The notes beneath the pieces are model-generated. The model did not search any database. It saw only the letters and a program-made list of their open reading frames with translations, and had not been told where the DNA came from. Position numbers and translations under genes: made by a program. Positions 27,201-36,200 of a stretch of DNA of 64,000 bases are shown here, piece after piece. The stretch's first letter is position 1. Each line of letters begins with the position of its first letter. Origin of the DNA: Gerris lacustris (taxonomy: Eukaryota; Arthropoda; Insecta; Hemiptera; Gerridae); the NCBI GenBank assembly GCA_951217055.1, contig OX578281.1, positions 33,223,036 to 33,287,035 of the forward strand, in the 5' to 3' direction.

Positions 27201-30200
27201 AACACTCTAGGAGGCTATGAATGTGCCTGCCAAATTGGATTTGAACTACACTCGGATAGCAAACACTGTGAAGGTAATTATGCATTTTTTTCGTCATATT
27301 CTATCAATCAAAGCTGGAGTTGCTTCTTCATAAAGTAACAATAATATATTGCCTTTTTTACGAGGGCATCGACAGTTAGTAAGGTCATATATAATTTAGT
27401 TTCTATTTTGATTTCTCTTATTTGTTACAGATGCCTGCGGAGGAGTTCTTGACGGTTCCAATGGCACAGTGACGAGTCCATCCTTTCCAGATCTGTATCC
27501 TGGCAATAAGAACTGTGTTTGGGAAATAATTGCACCTCCACACTACAGGATAACTCTAAACTTTACTCACTTCGATCTCGAAGGAAACAATGTAAGTATC
27601 TTGACGTTACTTTGTTAATTACGATGAAAGCCAATTCAATCTAATAGCCATTTTTTTCATGAAGAGAAAAAAGAATTTTAAAAACAAATTTAAAAAATGA
27701 AAGAATTCTTTATTTATTTTGTCCTTCTCAACTCTTCCTCTTTTTTTCCTCCGCATAAAATAATATTTTATTTTTGTTTGTTTCAGGTATTTCAGGTGTG
27801 TAGCAAGGCCTTATTTGTATTCTTCATATTTTTTTAATGTTTATGAAATCGAACTCAAAAAGAATTTTTGTTCATAAGCAATCAATTTACTGAAGTATTT
27901 CATTGATTATTTTATTCTTTTATACTAAATGGTGACAATAATTTCTGCTTTAATTATATTTGAATACAGTGATGTATCTATTATATATTATTAACATTGA
28001 TACAATTAGTAACATAATTAATTATTATTTTTGTATTTTATGTTTAGCAAGAATGTGAGTACGACAGCGTGGAAGTTCATAGCAAACTGCAAGGAGAGTT
28101 GACTCGTAGACATGGGGTTTACTGTGGTTCAAGAATTCCTCCTCTCATTACCTCAGAAAGCAATACTCTGCGTATTGAGTTTAATTCTGACAGTTCTATT
28201 CATAAAACTGGATTCGCTGCGCTCTTTTTTACTGGTAAATTTATTTATGTTTTTAAATTCTGGTAAAGAAAACAAGTTAAGCTGATCAGTTAGCGTCCAT
28301 TTTGAAAAAGAAAAATGATCGAATAACAATCTATATTCTCAGCTTTATAATTCCTATAAGCATGCATTCAAATACATTGAATATAAATTTACACTTATTA
28401 AAAAACATTGACAATACCTTTCTTCGCATAAGTCAAAAGAAACATTCACAAATAATTCTTACCGTGATTATTTTTAAAAAACTAAAAGTAGGCAAAGTTT
28501 AGTTGCTAATGTCTAAGCTTCCAAAGAACACTTAAATCAACTAAAAATTAAGCTTTTAAGCTTCAGATATAAATCGTTAATTGACGTTTCTTTTATGTTG
28601 AGTCCTGCTTTAAAAAGCTCTTCAGATTATAAACATTACGATATGATAGATGGTTAATTTATTTCCATTTACTATTTTATTTTCAGATAAGGACGAGTGT
28701 GCACTAAACAATGGTGGTTGCCAGCATGAATGTCGTAATACCTTAGGTTCTTATACATGCTCATGCCATAATGGCTTTACTCTCCACCCTAATGGACATG
28801 ACTGCAAGGAAGGAGGCTGCAGATACGAACTTAGAGCTCCTCACGGCAACGTTTCATCACCTAACTACCCTGATCTTTATCCAAGGAAAAAAGATTGTAT
28901 TTGGCATTTCACTACAACCCCAGGACACCGCATCAAACTTGTAAGTACAAACGACAGTCAAATGCTACCCCTTTATACTGACCCATCTCTGATCTATAAT
29001 AGCTTAGAATAAACAGAAGTCAATGCACAAAAAAATTGGTAACAATCGTAATCTTTCAAATTTAAAAAGCTTTTGAATTCAGATTGGGGCTTACCTGTGA
29101 TTTTCAAAAAATAAATGAAAGTTCACACAAGATTACAAACAAGTTGTACTTAGAATAAACAGAATGTTAATTAATTACTTAATTTGTTTTAGATATTCAC
29201 GACTTTCGAGTTAGAATCTCATCATGAGTGCGCTTATGATCACGTTTCACTTTACGACGGCGACAGCGCTGATTCCAGAACTCTAGGAAGATTCTGTGGT
29301 TCGAAGCTACCTCATCCTATCATCGCTACTACGAACGAAATGTTCATGGTCTTCAAATCAGATGGAAGTGTTCAAAGAAAGGGTTTTATGGCATCGCACA
29401 CGACAGGTAACAAACAACATTTGACGCTCATAAGCTACCTTTAAGGTTAATGAGCTTAAGATGAAAATTGAATAAAAAGTTATTTTAATCAAGGCATATA
29501 GTAAAGAACCCAATGCCATTTGTATCTATATATATTTAAATGATTTCAAGTTGGACAGAAACGGAAGCTAAAGACTCGTGGTATGTGTGCATATTAATTC
29601 AAAGCTTTTTGCTTCAATGCTTTTCGCATTCAAAGCTTCATAACTTTTTTCAGTCAGTCAGTTGCTTGAGCTCTAGGACTAAGCTTCAGGCTCACATGTT
29701 TTTATATTTAATTTAGACGACCTTTCCCTATAGCCAAGAATCTTACCGAATTTATTTTGTATACATTTACTAATAGGAACAGCATGAAAACTGTACAAGG
29801 TTTGAGAATATCCCAAAAACGTATGAAATATCACTTTTTTTTTCTTTTTTTTTTTTAATGTATCGATGTTGTCCCTGGAGACACCTTTTTTTAAAAAAAA
29901 CAATTTTATAAAACAAGGGGACATCACAAATAAAAGACTTTTTTGCTTGGTTGAATATTCATGAATGGGAAAGTGTTTATATCTCTGAATTTTTTTTTGT
30001 TTTCAAATTAATTATTATTTTTTTTAGAAACACATGATCTTTGAAAGTTACTAATTCTAAAACAATACAATTTCAAGATTTCATTTGCGTTTAAAAAAAT
30101 ATTTTTTATAGTTTACTAACACTGATATCTCTAGACACTAGGTATTACATTTAACGCTATATGGATAATAGATATTAAAATATTATACAAAAACATAACC

Positions 30201-31519
30201 CTTTATCCCTTAGGCAAAATTTTCTTATTGTTTTTACTGTGTAAGATTGTTAATCATAGTATTTTCATTTACAGTGTGTGGTGGGCATTTAAAAGCATCC
30301 TCAACTAGAGTTAAACATCTCTATTCACATTCGAAGTACGGCGATTATAACTATGAAGATAGGGCGGACTGTGATTGGACGATAGAGGCCGAGGACCCAA
30401 GTTTAACTGTTCATTTGACTTTCCTTACCTTTGAAGTTGAAGATGAACCAGACTGTTCTTATGATTACGTGGAGGTCTTCAGCGGATTGGACTCTTCGGG
30501 ACCATCGTACGGAAAATTCTGCGGCAACTCGGTAATCAATTACATTTAGTTATTTAATACTTATCGTTATTTAACACTTATTAATAAATCTCACAGTGGA
30601 ATCTGTAAAAAAGGTCCCATAATATATAATATAATAAATTATAAAATGAATTATAAATATAATTATATATTCACTTTATTTTTAGTTAACTATCTACTAA
30701 GCACGCAACGCGTGCATGTGTTTTTAAACATATTTTTAGTTAGTATCTGTAGCACCGTGGATTCGATTGAGAATTGTGAAGCTTAGTTTACTAGACCTTG
30801 TCGTTTCACCGATATATTTTATTTCACTCTGATAAGGTCGCGAATACGTTTATTTAGCTTTTTGTAGGAGAGGCAAATAAGTTTTTCAAGAACACTAAAC
30901 TTGACTAAGACTTATAAATTGGATTAACTTAAATATCGTTAATCCGAGGGTCTATAAAGTTAAAAGTCTATGAACTTGTTTAACTATATACAACAATTTC
31001 TAAAAAAAAAAACAGTTTTCGCCACCTTACGATTACATCGGGGCTATTTCTTCATAGAAATACCTTATCTCTTGAGGTTAAGGAATCATTAACTGGTCTA
31101 ATATTCTAATCATAGGACATAATCTCAGTTTTTCAAAAGCATCGTGACTCGTTTTGATTTTATCAATTCATTACAACATAAGTCCTGTTTTATTCTGAAA
31201 GCCCATCCTGTAGTGCAAATTAAGTCACTTATAATCTATTATGGTCATTAAAATTCGTTTATTTCTCTGAATCATTAAAATGCACCCAGTATTTTTAAAA
31301 TACCTATATCTACATATGTGATTTTCCTATTTATATGTTTAATAATATTTAACAACCTCATTTACATTTCAGAATCCAACGGATATAATATCAGTAAACG
31401 AAGCTTTGTTAGTTCGGTTCAGATCGGACGATACGATTGTCAGCAAAGGATTTTCAGCTTCATACATAGCAGTAGATCCTTCCAGCAGCGAGGAACTTCT
31501 TTCCAAAACTTTGGAATAA
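6878..31519 (+). CDS. tld: Tolloid/BMP1-type astacin metalloprotease (17 exons plus probable microexon)
   Basis: Secreted zinc protease of the tolloid/BMP1 family, which in animals cleaves Chordin/Sog-type BMP antagonists, TGF-beta-family proproteins and procollagens. Exons: 6878-7043, 16964-17474, 19116-19415, 20345-20523, 21181-21287, 25272-25401, 25512-25662, 25948-26123, 26307-26455, 26685-26880, 27151-27273, 27431-27591, (27787-27795), 28048-28234, 28687-28940, 29193-29406, 30275-30531, 31373-31519. All junctions are GT-AG and keep frame, giving 1,135 aa (1,138 with the microexon). Domains: signal peptide about 12-26, prodomain to 260, astacin 261-464, CUB1 466, CUB2 576, EGF1 689, CUB3 732, EGF2 846, CUB4 890, CUB5 1003-1117. 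This is the full long tolloid layout. The start is the first ATG of exon 1 and is followed directly by a hydrophobic leader. The TAA stop lies inside an AATAAA at 31515-31520; another AATAAA is at 31851. Whether the locus is the tolloid or the tolkin (tolloid-related) paralogue cannot be settled by eye. Confidence 0.97.
7320..7680 (-). mobile_element. tRNA-related SINE-like element, R1 family
   Basis: On the minus strand it reads through GGGTTCGATTCCCTGCCCAG (a Pol III B-box-like GGTTCGATTCC), then TTATTTTTATGATAAATTTT, then GAACTCGTACATGAGAAAGT and TTGTCTGAGTTGTCTCGGAC. The same order of blocks occurs on the plus strand at 41740-42035, so this is an independent insertion of the same roughly 350-bp element. 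Confidence 0.65.
7681..8420. repeat. R1 family repeat, two diverged tandem copies
   Basis: Two copies of a module with the phrases ATTTCGCCTCGGGGTATGAT, GTATGCCAAATTT, TAGTTTAGGCTC and GACCTCAAAACGTGTAAATC, each ending near TCACAATA followed by a GAAAGTAAAA-like tail. A poly-G tract of 18 interrupts the first copy at 7693-7710. Confidence 0.65.
11268..11395 (+). repeat. 32-bp tandem repeat, four copies
   Basis: Unit begins AAGAAAGAGTTTTAGGGATA, period 32, with copies starting at 11268, 11300, 11332 and 11364. They are almost identical, so the array is young or homogenised. Confidence 0.9.
11609..11634. repeat. 26-bp perfect palindrome
   Basis: The half-site GTGCCACGGTTTT is followed at once by its exact reverse complement, with no spacer. 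It lies about 25-50 bases before the start of the dispersed repeat at 11660, which itself contains GCCGTGGCAGCGGGC. Confidence 0.9.
11660..11825 (+). repeat. Dispersed repeat, copy 2 of a pair
   Basis: Same element as 2815-2973, aligned over most of its length, ending at the shared AGAATAAATGTG-type sequence. Confidence 0.6.
11985..12450. repeat. Repeated segments in opposite orientation
   Basis: CCAGGAGATAGCGTGCATAA at 11991 recurs as its reverse complement near 12379-12400. The block with TCGATCGAGATTGGTTTTTG near 12035 recurs as a reverse complement near 12430-12450. The block order is permuted, as expected for an element with internal tandem units or an inverted duplication. Confidence 0.5.
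13249..13423. mobile_element. Small MITE with 23-bp terminal inverted repeats
   Basis: The left end GTATTACTTCGAATATAAGA and the right end pair over 23 bases with one mismatch (inner end GACGC/GCGTC). The interior repeats CGAATATAAGACGC and CCCCGATTTTTGGAG. About 175 bp, no coding capacity: a typical non-autonomous DNA transposon. Confidence 0.75.
13864..13994. repeat. (AT)n microsatellite, interrupted
   Basis: Long TA dinucleotide run broken by AATAATAAAAATAAT near 13905 and AATAAAAA near 13927. Confidence 0.95.
16964..17474 (+). CDS. tld: tolloid exon 2: basic, extended prodomain
   Basis: Opens with [10 protein letters not shown], the conserved tolloid prodomain start, then about 160 lysine-, arginine- and threonine-rich residues of low complexity. 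It ends in the basic run KKRDKRR (216-222) and AVF, phase 2. A 32-nt piece, 17404-17435, is duplicated exactly in intron 3. Confidence 0.93.
18080..18345. repeat. Possible tRNA-like repeat with (AT)n tract
   Basis: GCCAGTTCGACTCCC resembles a Pol III B box, and a pure (AT)n run follows at 18207-18266. It could be a tRNA-derived SINE with a microsatellite tail, but no A box is clear. Confidence 0.3.
18599..18614 (+). repeat. Poly-G tract (16 G)
   Basis: Sixteen consecutive G after a T7 run, in tolloid intron 2. Confidence 0.95.
19116..19415 (+). CDS. tld: tolloid exon 3: furin sites and start of protease domain
   Basis: The exon 2/3 junction creates RKKR (226-229). A second perfect furin-type site RRKR (257-260) precedes [10 protein letters not shown], the usual N-terminus of the mature tolloid protease. 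The catalytic domain then runs [10 protein letters not shown] through [15 protein letters not shown] to the first conserved cysteines. Ends in phase 2. Confidence 0.96.
19555..19689. repeat. Insert with exon-2 copy and perfect hairpin, bounded by 12-bp direct repeats
   Basis: Direct repeats AAAGATGGTCAT lie at 19555-19566 and 19678-19689. Between them are a perfect 19-bp inverted repeat (arms 19589-19607 and 19619-19637, 11-nt loop) and, one base further on, 32 nt (19639-19670) identical to coding exon 2 at 17404-17435. The layout resembles a target-site-duplicated or templated insertion. Confidence 0.85.
20345..20523 (+). CDS. tld: tolloid exon 4: zinc-binding active site
   Basis: Carries [18 protein letters not shown] and the astacin signature [13 protein letters not shown] (residues 355-367): three zinc-binding histidines (355, 359, 365) and catalytic Glu356. 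The cysteine-rich CGCC loop is typical of the BMP1/tolloid subgroup. Phase 2 in, phase 1 out. Confidence 0.97.
21181..21287 (+). CDS. tld: tolloid exon 5: Met-turn
   Basis: Encodes [15 protein letters not shown] and SIMHY (410-414), the astacin Met-turn with the conserved methionine and the tyrosine that serves as fifth zinc ligand. Ends in phase 0 at AAG|GTATTA. Confidence 0.96.
21288..25271. other. tolloid intron 5 (about 4 kb)
   Basis: No exon is supported. It contains a 14-bp perfect palindrome GGCGCCATGGCGCC at 22818-22831 and GC-richer islands near 21.7, 24.1 and 24.6 kb that may be old transposon fragments; none has a recognisable protein. Confidence 0.65.
25272..25401 (+). CDS. tld: tolloid exon 6: end of protease domain
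   Basis: Reads GTYLDTILP through [19 protein letters not shown] to LLYKCP, the standard C-terminal part of the astacin domain leading into CUB1. Ends in phase 1. Confidence 0.95.
25512..26123 (+). CDS. tld: tolloid exons 7-8: CUB1
   Basis: Exon 7 is 25512-25662 and exon 8 is 25948-26123. Begins [17 protein letters not shown] and continues to [17 protein letters not shown] and KGFSAYFE, a complete CUB with its cysteines and an NIT glycosylation site. The intron between them (25663-25947) has no further exon. Confidence 0.95.
26307..26880 (+). CDS. tld: tolloid exons 9-10: CUB2
   Basis: Exon 9 is 26307-26455 and exon 10 is 26685-26880. Motifs: [48 protein letters not shown] and AGFSAAFMK. Acidic residues of the CUB calcium site (YDYVEIRDG) are present, as are two N-glycosylation sequons. 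Confidence 0.95.
27151..27273 (+). CDS. tld: tolloid exon 11: calcium-binding EGF1
   Basis: [15 protein letters not shown], then [12 protein letters not shown] and [14 protein letters not shown]: six cysteines, the Asp-Glu start and the C-x-N-x4-Y-x-C hydroxylation motif of a calcium-binding EGF module. Confidence 0.95.
27431..28234 (+). CDS. tld: tolloid exons 12-13: CUB3
   Basis: Exon 12 is 27431-27591 and exon 13 is 28048-28234, both ends phase 0 at the shared intron. Motifs: [37 protein letters not shown]; then [22 protein letters not shown] and [10 protein letters not shown] probable 9-nt microexon lies between the two. Confidence 0.95.
27787..27795 (+). CDS. tld: Probable 9-nt microexon (Val-Phe-Gln) in CUB3
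   Basis: GTATTTCAG is preceded by the pyrimidine-rich acceptor TTTTTGTTTGTTTCAG and followed by a GTGTGT donor. It is in phase 0 on both sides, so it adds VFQ between GNN and QEC. From memory, insect tolloids carry a few extra residues ending in Gln-Gln here relative to vertebrate BMP1, which would fit; this needs alignment. Confidence 0.6.
28687..28940 (+). CDS. tld: tolloid exon 14: EGF2 and first half of CUB4
   Basis: [28 protein letters not shown] and NGHDC form a second calcium-binding [36 protein letters not shown] begins CUB4. A single exon spanning the EGF/CUB boundary is typical of this gene family. Phase 0 out. Confidence 0.96.
29193..29406 (+). CDS. tld: tolloid exon 15: second half of CUB4
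   Basis: [36 protein letters not shown] and KGFMASHTT complete CUB4. The acceptor is TTTGTTTTAG and the donor is ACAG|GTAACA. Confidence 0.95.
30275..30531 (+). CDS. tld: tolloid exon 16: CUB5
   Basis: [50 protein letters not shown] and KFCGNS. The pattern LYSHSKYGD before CDW is characteristic of the last tolloid CUB. Phase 0 out. Confidence 0.95.
31373..31519 (+). CDS. tld: tolloid exon 17: end of CUB5 and C-terminus
   Basis: [20 protein letters not shown], then [20 protein letters not shown] and a short tail to TAA. The length matches the ends of other long tolloids. Confidence 0.95.
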   Translation, partial: NPTDIISVNEALLVRFRSDDTIVSKGFSASYIAVDPSSSEELLSKTLE

Positions 31520-32034
31520 ACTAAAACGAATTTTCCGATTTAGAATTAAATTTATGAATAATTGAAGTTATGAGAGAAAAGTTATTTGTAGAACATAGGA
31601 CAAAGTTATTAAAGTAAGACAATGAAAGATTTATTTGTACTTAAAAAAACAATTTTATAACAATTGTTTGAATTTTCAAGGTTGGATTATTTTTATTCTT
31701 AAAACTTCTTTACCAATATTTTTTTTTTTTTAATAGGAAATAATTTAGGATCTCTAATTATATCTAATTAAAAGCCTTTCTGTGATAGGGCTGACATTTT
31801 ACTAAAACATTGTGATTTTTTGAACTGATAAAACACAAAACGGAAATGATAATAAACATTGTTAGGAATTTTCATCGTTTTATTTTTTGTTTTTTGTTAT
31901 TTACGATTTTTGTTATAAATTATTTATCGTTTCTTAATTTTACTGGTGACACGACTACTTATGAAAGTAACGGTTTTATTTATTAATATTTATTAATATA
32001 AATTCGCAATTAATTATTTATTTTTATGTGCTTT

Positions 32035-32037
<3 letters not shown>

Positions 32038-32111
<74 letters not shown>
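32038..32111. repeat. (AT)n microsatellite
   Basis: Uninterrupted TA dinucleotide run of about 74 bases. Confidence 0.95.
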
Positions 32112-32113
<2 letters not shown>

Positions 32114-34320
32114 CTGTGAAGACTTCGGCTATTATAGAGAAGTTGGGCTAATACCGAAGTTTCTACTATTGCAAGGATCAACCTTAAGAAAGTTGCTTAT
32201 TATGTGAGATAACAATAATTGAGTTGCTGAATAACATAAATTTGCCACAGAATCGCCTCGCAAAACCGTTTCCATAAAAATGAACAGTGAAACGTTGAAA
32301 TTTACCTTTTAGACTCAGTTTGTTCGGGGGTATTTTAACAATTGGTTCTGTACAAATTTTAAGAGTTTATTCAGTACAAATTTTAACATCACATAATTAC
32401 ATCATTGTTCATTTATAAATTATTATAATTATTTGTCAATATAAAAATTGATACATAAACCTTGTTTTGACAAAAACTATATTGATCACGCAATAACAAC
32501 AAAATTAATTATATGATGAAATCAAGGACGATTCATCTTTAATGAATTATTGTGGTTACATTTTATTTTATGTAAAATAATTTATGTTTCTATTTCATTT
32601 TATTGAAGGTCTAAAGAATTAAAATTTTTTATCAACGAATTATCAGTATTGGATTTTATTATCAAAAATCAACAGAAAATTGAATTAAAGACAATATTAG
32701 TTTTAAATATTCTTGAATTTTATGTGGTTCATTGATGGACGAACCACATCGAATTCAATTGTAGCCATTATATTCAAAGGTTCATTAAGTCTTCAACATT
32801 GATGAAAATATCCTGAAGCCTTAAAAATAAAGTATTTATTTAATTATTTATCTCTGCTGATTATTATAATGTTATAGCTTTATTCTCTAGTATTATTAAC
32901 AAAAAAACATATTTTACTGTGCCATAATAAGTTATATTGTTTATAGTATATAATTTTTTAAATTATAATATGTTTATTATATCAGTTGTTAAAGATATTT
33001 TGTTGTAAAAATTGTACAATTATTTTTTATGTTATAAGTTAAGTAATAATTAAAAATGCTGAGCATTTTTTTCTATAATTATTTATTTATTTATATGATT
33101 TTCTTTTCGACTGAAGTTTGACATATTTCGTTCTGTTGTTATATAAACCACTGAAATAATGTTATGTACCATAAAAAAATAATAAAGAAAGTCATTTAAA
33201 TGTTTAATTAATCTTTGTTTTACTATACAAATATAGTTGTTATAACCTTTACCTCATTTATAATATCATATATATTGGGAATTAATTAGGGGAAAAATGT
33301 AATAACGATCTTTATCTAGTTAAGTGTAAGTTAATCTAGTAGCAATTTGGAGAAAGGATTTATGTTAAGAACGTATTGCTAGAAGTAATAGACAGAGAAT
33401 GGTGAAGCCAAGTGCAAGTAATTAGCCGACGAGCAATTCGCCTAAAACTGAAGTCTTACTGATAAATATGATGATGGTTCTAACCCCAGAGAAGTGAGAC
33501 ATATTTCATCCTGATAGTCATTGAGATATATTATGTGTGTGTAAAGTGGCCAATGCATTAATAAACTGTTAGATGTAATAGTTAACTACCTAGTTCTCAT
33601 TTCTTATTTACAGTGGCATATCGATTATCCGTATCCCGATTCACAGTATTTCTCGCTTAACCGTCTGGTACATCTGCCGAACGCAACCCTCTTTTTCCGA
33701 CTTCTCGCGTTACCCCAACCCACCCGTTGTTTGACCATGAAGGAGGCACTATCTATCTGTTAATTTATTAGGCTCAAGTAAGTGCCAAAATGAGCCAAGT
33801 TATTTTTTTCTCTTGATTTGACAAAATGTTTGTGTGCCTCTCGTTAAAATTAAAAATAACTAGTCACTTTCTGCCCTACAAATTTCCCCGCTTAGGTTCC
33901 CCGAGTAATGCTGTCCGCACAATGGGCGGCACGAAAGCAATCAAATTCGATATAAGCGATAAAGGTGACTTCGGTGATCAAAGCAACATCTAAATGCCCG
34001 CAGACGGGGACATGTTATTCAGTTAACTCGTGCCTTCTAAAGAATACCAAATATATTGAGTAGTTGTTTTTCTATAAAAGGTTTTATAAGCTTCTATACA
34101 TATTTGATCAAGAAGAAACTGCAATAAGAATTGGGGGTTACAATCAAAGGAATATAATTATGATGTAGAGTATTTGTTGCAGCCAGCAAAGAATGAGTAA
34201 CGACATATTTCTTGCATTCTATAGATTATAGAATGTCTAATGAGATATATTATTCTGTAATTGCTGAAATTATTACCCCTGCTCTTTATCATCAAAACAC
34301 TAAATGAGGGATGTAAATGA

Positions 34321-34461
34321 AATAATATGGAAATATTATAATTTGGTGCAAATTATTATAATAATATACCGCTACATATAATATGGAATATTATAATTTG
34401 GACAAATAATATGGAAATATTATAATTTGGTGCAAATTATTATAATAATATACCGCTACAT
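34321..34461 (+). repeat. 57-bp direct repeat, two copies
   Basis: 34321-34377 and 34405-34461 are identical by eye, each starting AATAATATGGAAATATTATA and ending ATACCGCTACAT; a partial third copy (ATATGGAATATTATAATTTG) lies between them. Confidence 0.85.
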
Positions 34462-35905
34462 AGGTGACAAACTGAGTTCTGCACCTGATGCAGTAGATAC
34501 ACAGAATTACAGAATACTCCGTGAGAGCAAAATCATATAGAACATGGTGCTTTTCTACGACACCCACAAATTTCACAATAAACGCATCCATATCGGCAGG
34601 TGGAATTAGAAAAAATCACCAATATTGCGTTTTTCTGAAGGTTGCCCGCGTTGCTCATATCGCCCCATTGGGGGGTACCCTACCCCTACTCCATTATCTA
34701 GGAAGTGTAAATGTTGGGAATAATTTAATATTGGCCGTGAAGATTTTCATAAGTCGACGCGACGTTTAGAACCAATCCATTACTGTGATAATTTTTGAGG
34801 GAATTCCTCCTGATGAGAGTCATTTGCAACTTAGACTTACAAAACCTCTGATGCAGTCTATTCCGGAAGATAAAGATTTATTACACGTTAGTAAACCTTC
34901 ATATTGTTGTAACTTAGTTTTTAAATCGTCAAAAAGTAAATAAAAGTTGTAATTACAAACAAGCTGACTTCATAACCTACCATAAAAGAGTTGCAGTTCA
35001 TTACAGTGGAGGATCATTATAACCTACTTTTATACATTCTTTGATATGATAAGATGGTAGATATCTTTTGTAGATTTTCTTGAATCTTTTGTTGTACAAG
35101 ACCGGTTTAGTTTTAATATTCATTGTTAATTGTAACTCTTTGTTCCTGAAAAGGTCTTAACGCTTGTAGAGTAAAGCTCGTTAGAAAAGAATAAACAGAA
35201 GAGGTTGCAATTGCACGAAAGGATACAAGGCCTGAATGAAAAACCAAAATACGACTAACAAATGTTATCAAACTACCTGAATTAAACTCCTTTTTTAAAT
35301 ATGCGTGAATTTTGTGATAATTGATTAGTGTGTGATGTATAATTAACACAATCGAAGTCACTAAGATTTAAACTTTTTTGATATTTCTGTCGTATTCTCA
35401 AAATAAGTGCCATGAGGTTATTTTAGTAAATAATACTAGCCCATAATAACAAAGTTATTTTATTGAAAATGCATTTTACATATGCATTTTGGTTGTGTTA
35501 GACATCGGAAAGTTGTTTTGGCAACAATCATGGTAATTGAGTTTTTACAAGCAACGACGATAATCAGTGTGTATTGTAGGTAACCCTAAAATGTTATAGT
35601 ATATTTTTGTATTGGTACAAAGTTTATGTGCCAATAATTGTGTTTCAGCTCAATAGGATGACTGGAAGAGGGTTTAATAGCCCACCAAAGAAGTTGAAGA
35701 TAGATGACTACCAAACACAAAATCGGAACTAATATAAAGGATTATAAATAACTAACCTGGTTTAATACTCTATAATATTTAATAAAAATCTTTGCACTGA
35801 TTAGAAAGCCTTAAATGATGATCACAATTACTATTATCTATTCTTAAATGTGTTCAACTAGTTATCTGAAATATCCTATGTAACTATGTATAGTTTTATG
35901 TAAGT

Positions 35906-36200
35906 CTAAAATTTATACGATTTCGGAAGTTTGATTACAAATTTTACATTTCTTTTACCCTTCTTACTGGGTTTTTCGTCGACTTTAATGCTTCTTAGAT
36001 TCTCAATTCTCGTCTTAATAATTTCCAAACTGAATATGATGAGTGATAAGCAAGTAGCGATGAGAAGTATATAGAAAGCAAGTGATAAGGCTTCCATACC
36101 AATACTAAGTGCTTCCTGTTGCCAATTACACGCCGGCATCTTATCTATCCATGCTAAGTAGTTGTAATCTTTGAGACCTCGTTCTTCAAGCATCATCAAC
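35906..36200 (-). CDS. Ir75-like: IR last exon: final membrane helix and tail
   Basis: LMMLEERGLKDYNYLAWIDK, MPACNWQQEALSIGMEALSL, then the helix AFYILLIATCLSLIIFSLE and a basic C-terminus ending FVIKLPKSYKF. The pattern E-x-G, W, K-x-P-x-C before the helix is typical of IR64a/IR75. TAG stop. Confidence 0.93.

Larger units (their letters stand above)
31520..35905. other. Intergenic region between tolloid and the ionotropic receptor
   Basis: Begins with the tolloid 3' UTR (AATAAA at 31851-31856 is a candidate polyadenylation signal). It holds an (AT)n microsatellite, a 57-bp direct repeat and GC-richer patches near 33.6-34.0 and 34.6 kb with no clear gene. The two genes point at each other (convergent). 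Confidence 0.65.

Noticed and set aside
33600..34020. Possible pogo/Tigger-like inverted repeat (CAGTGGCATATCGATTATCC)
   Set aside because: Only one end resembles such elements and no opposite end or transposase was found.
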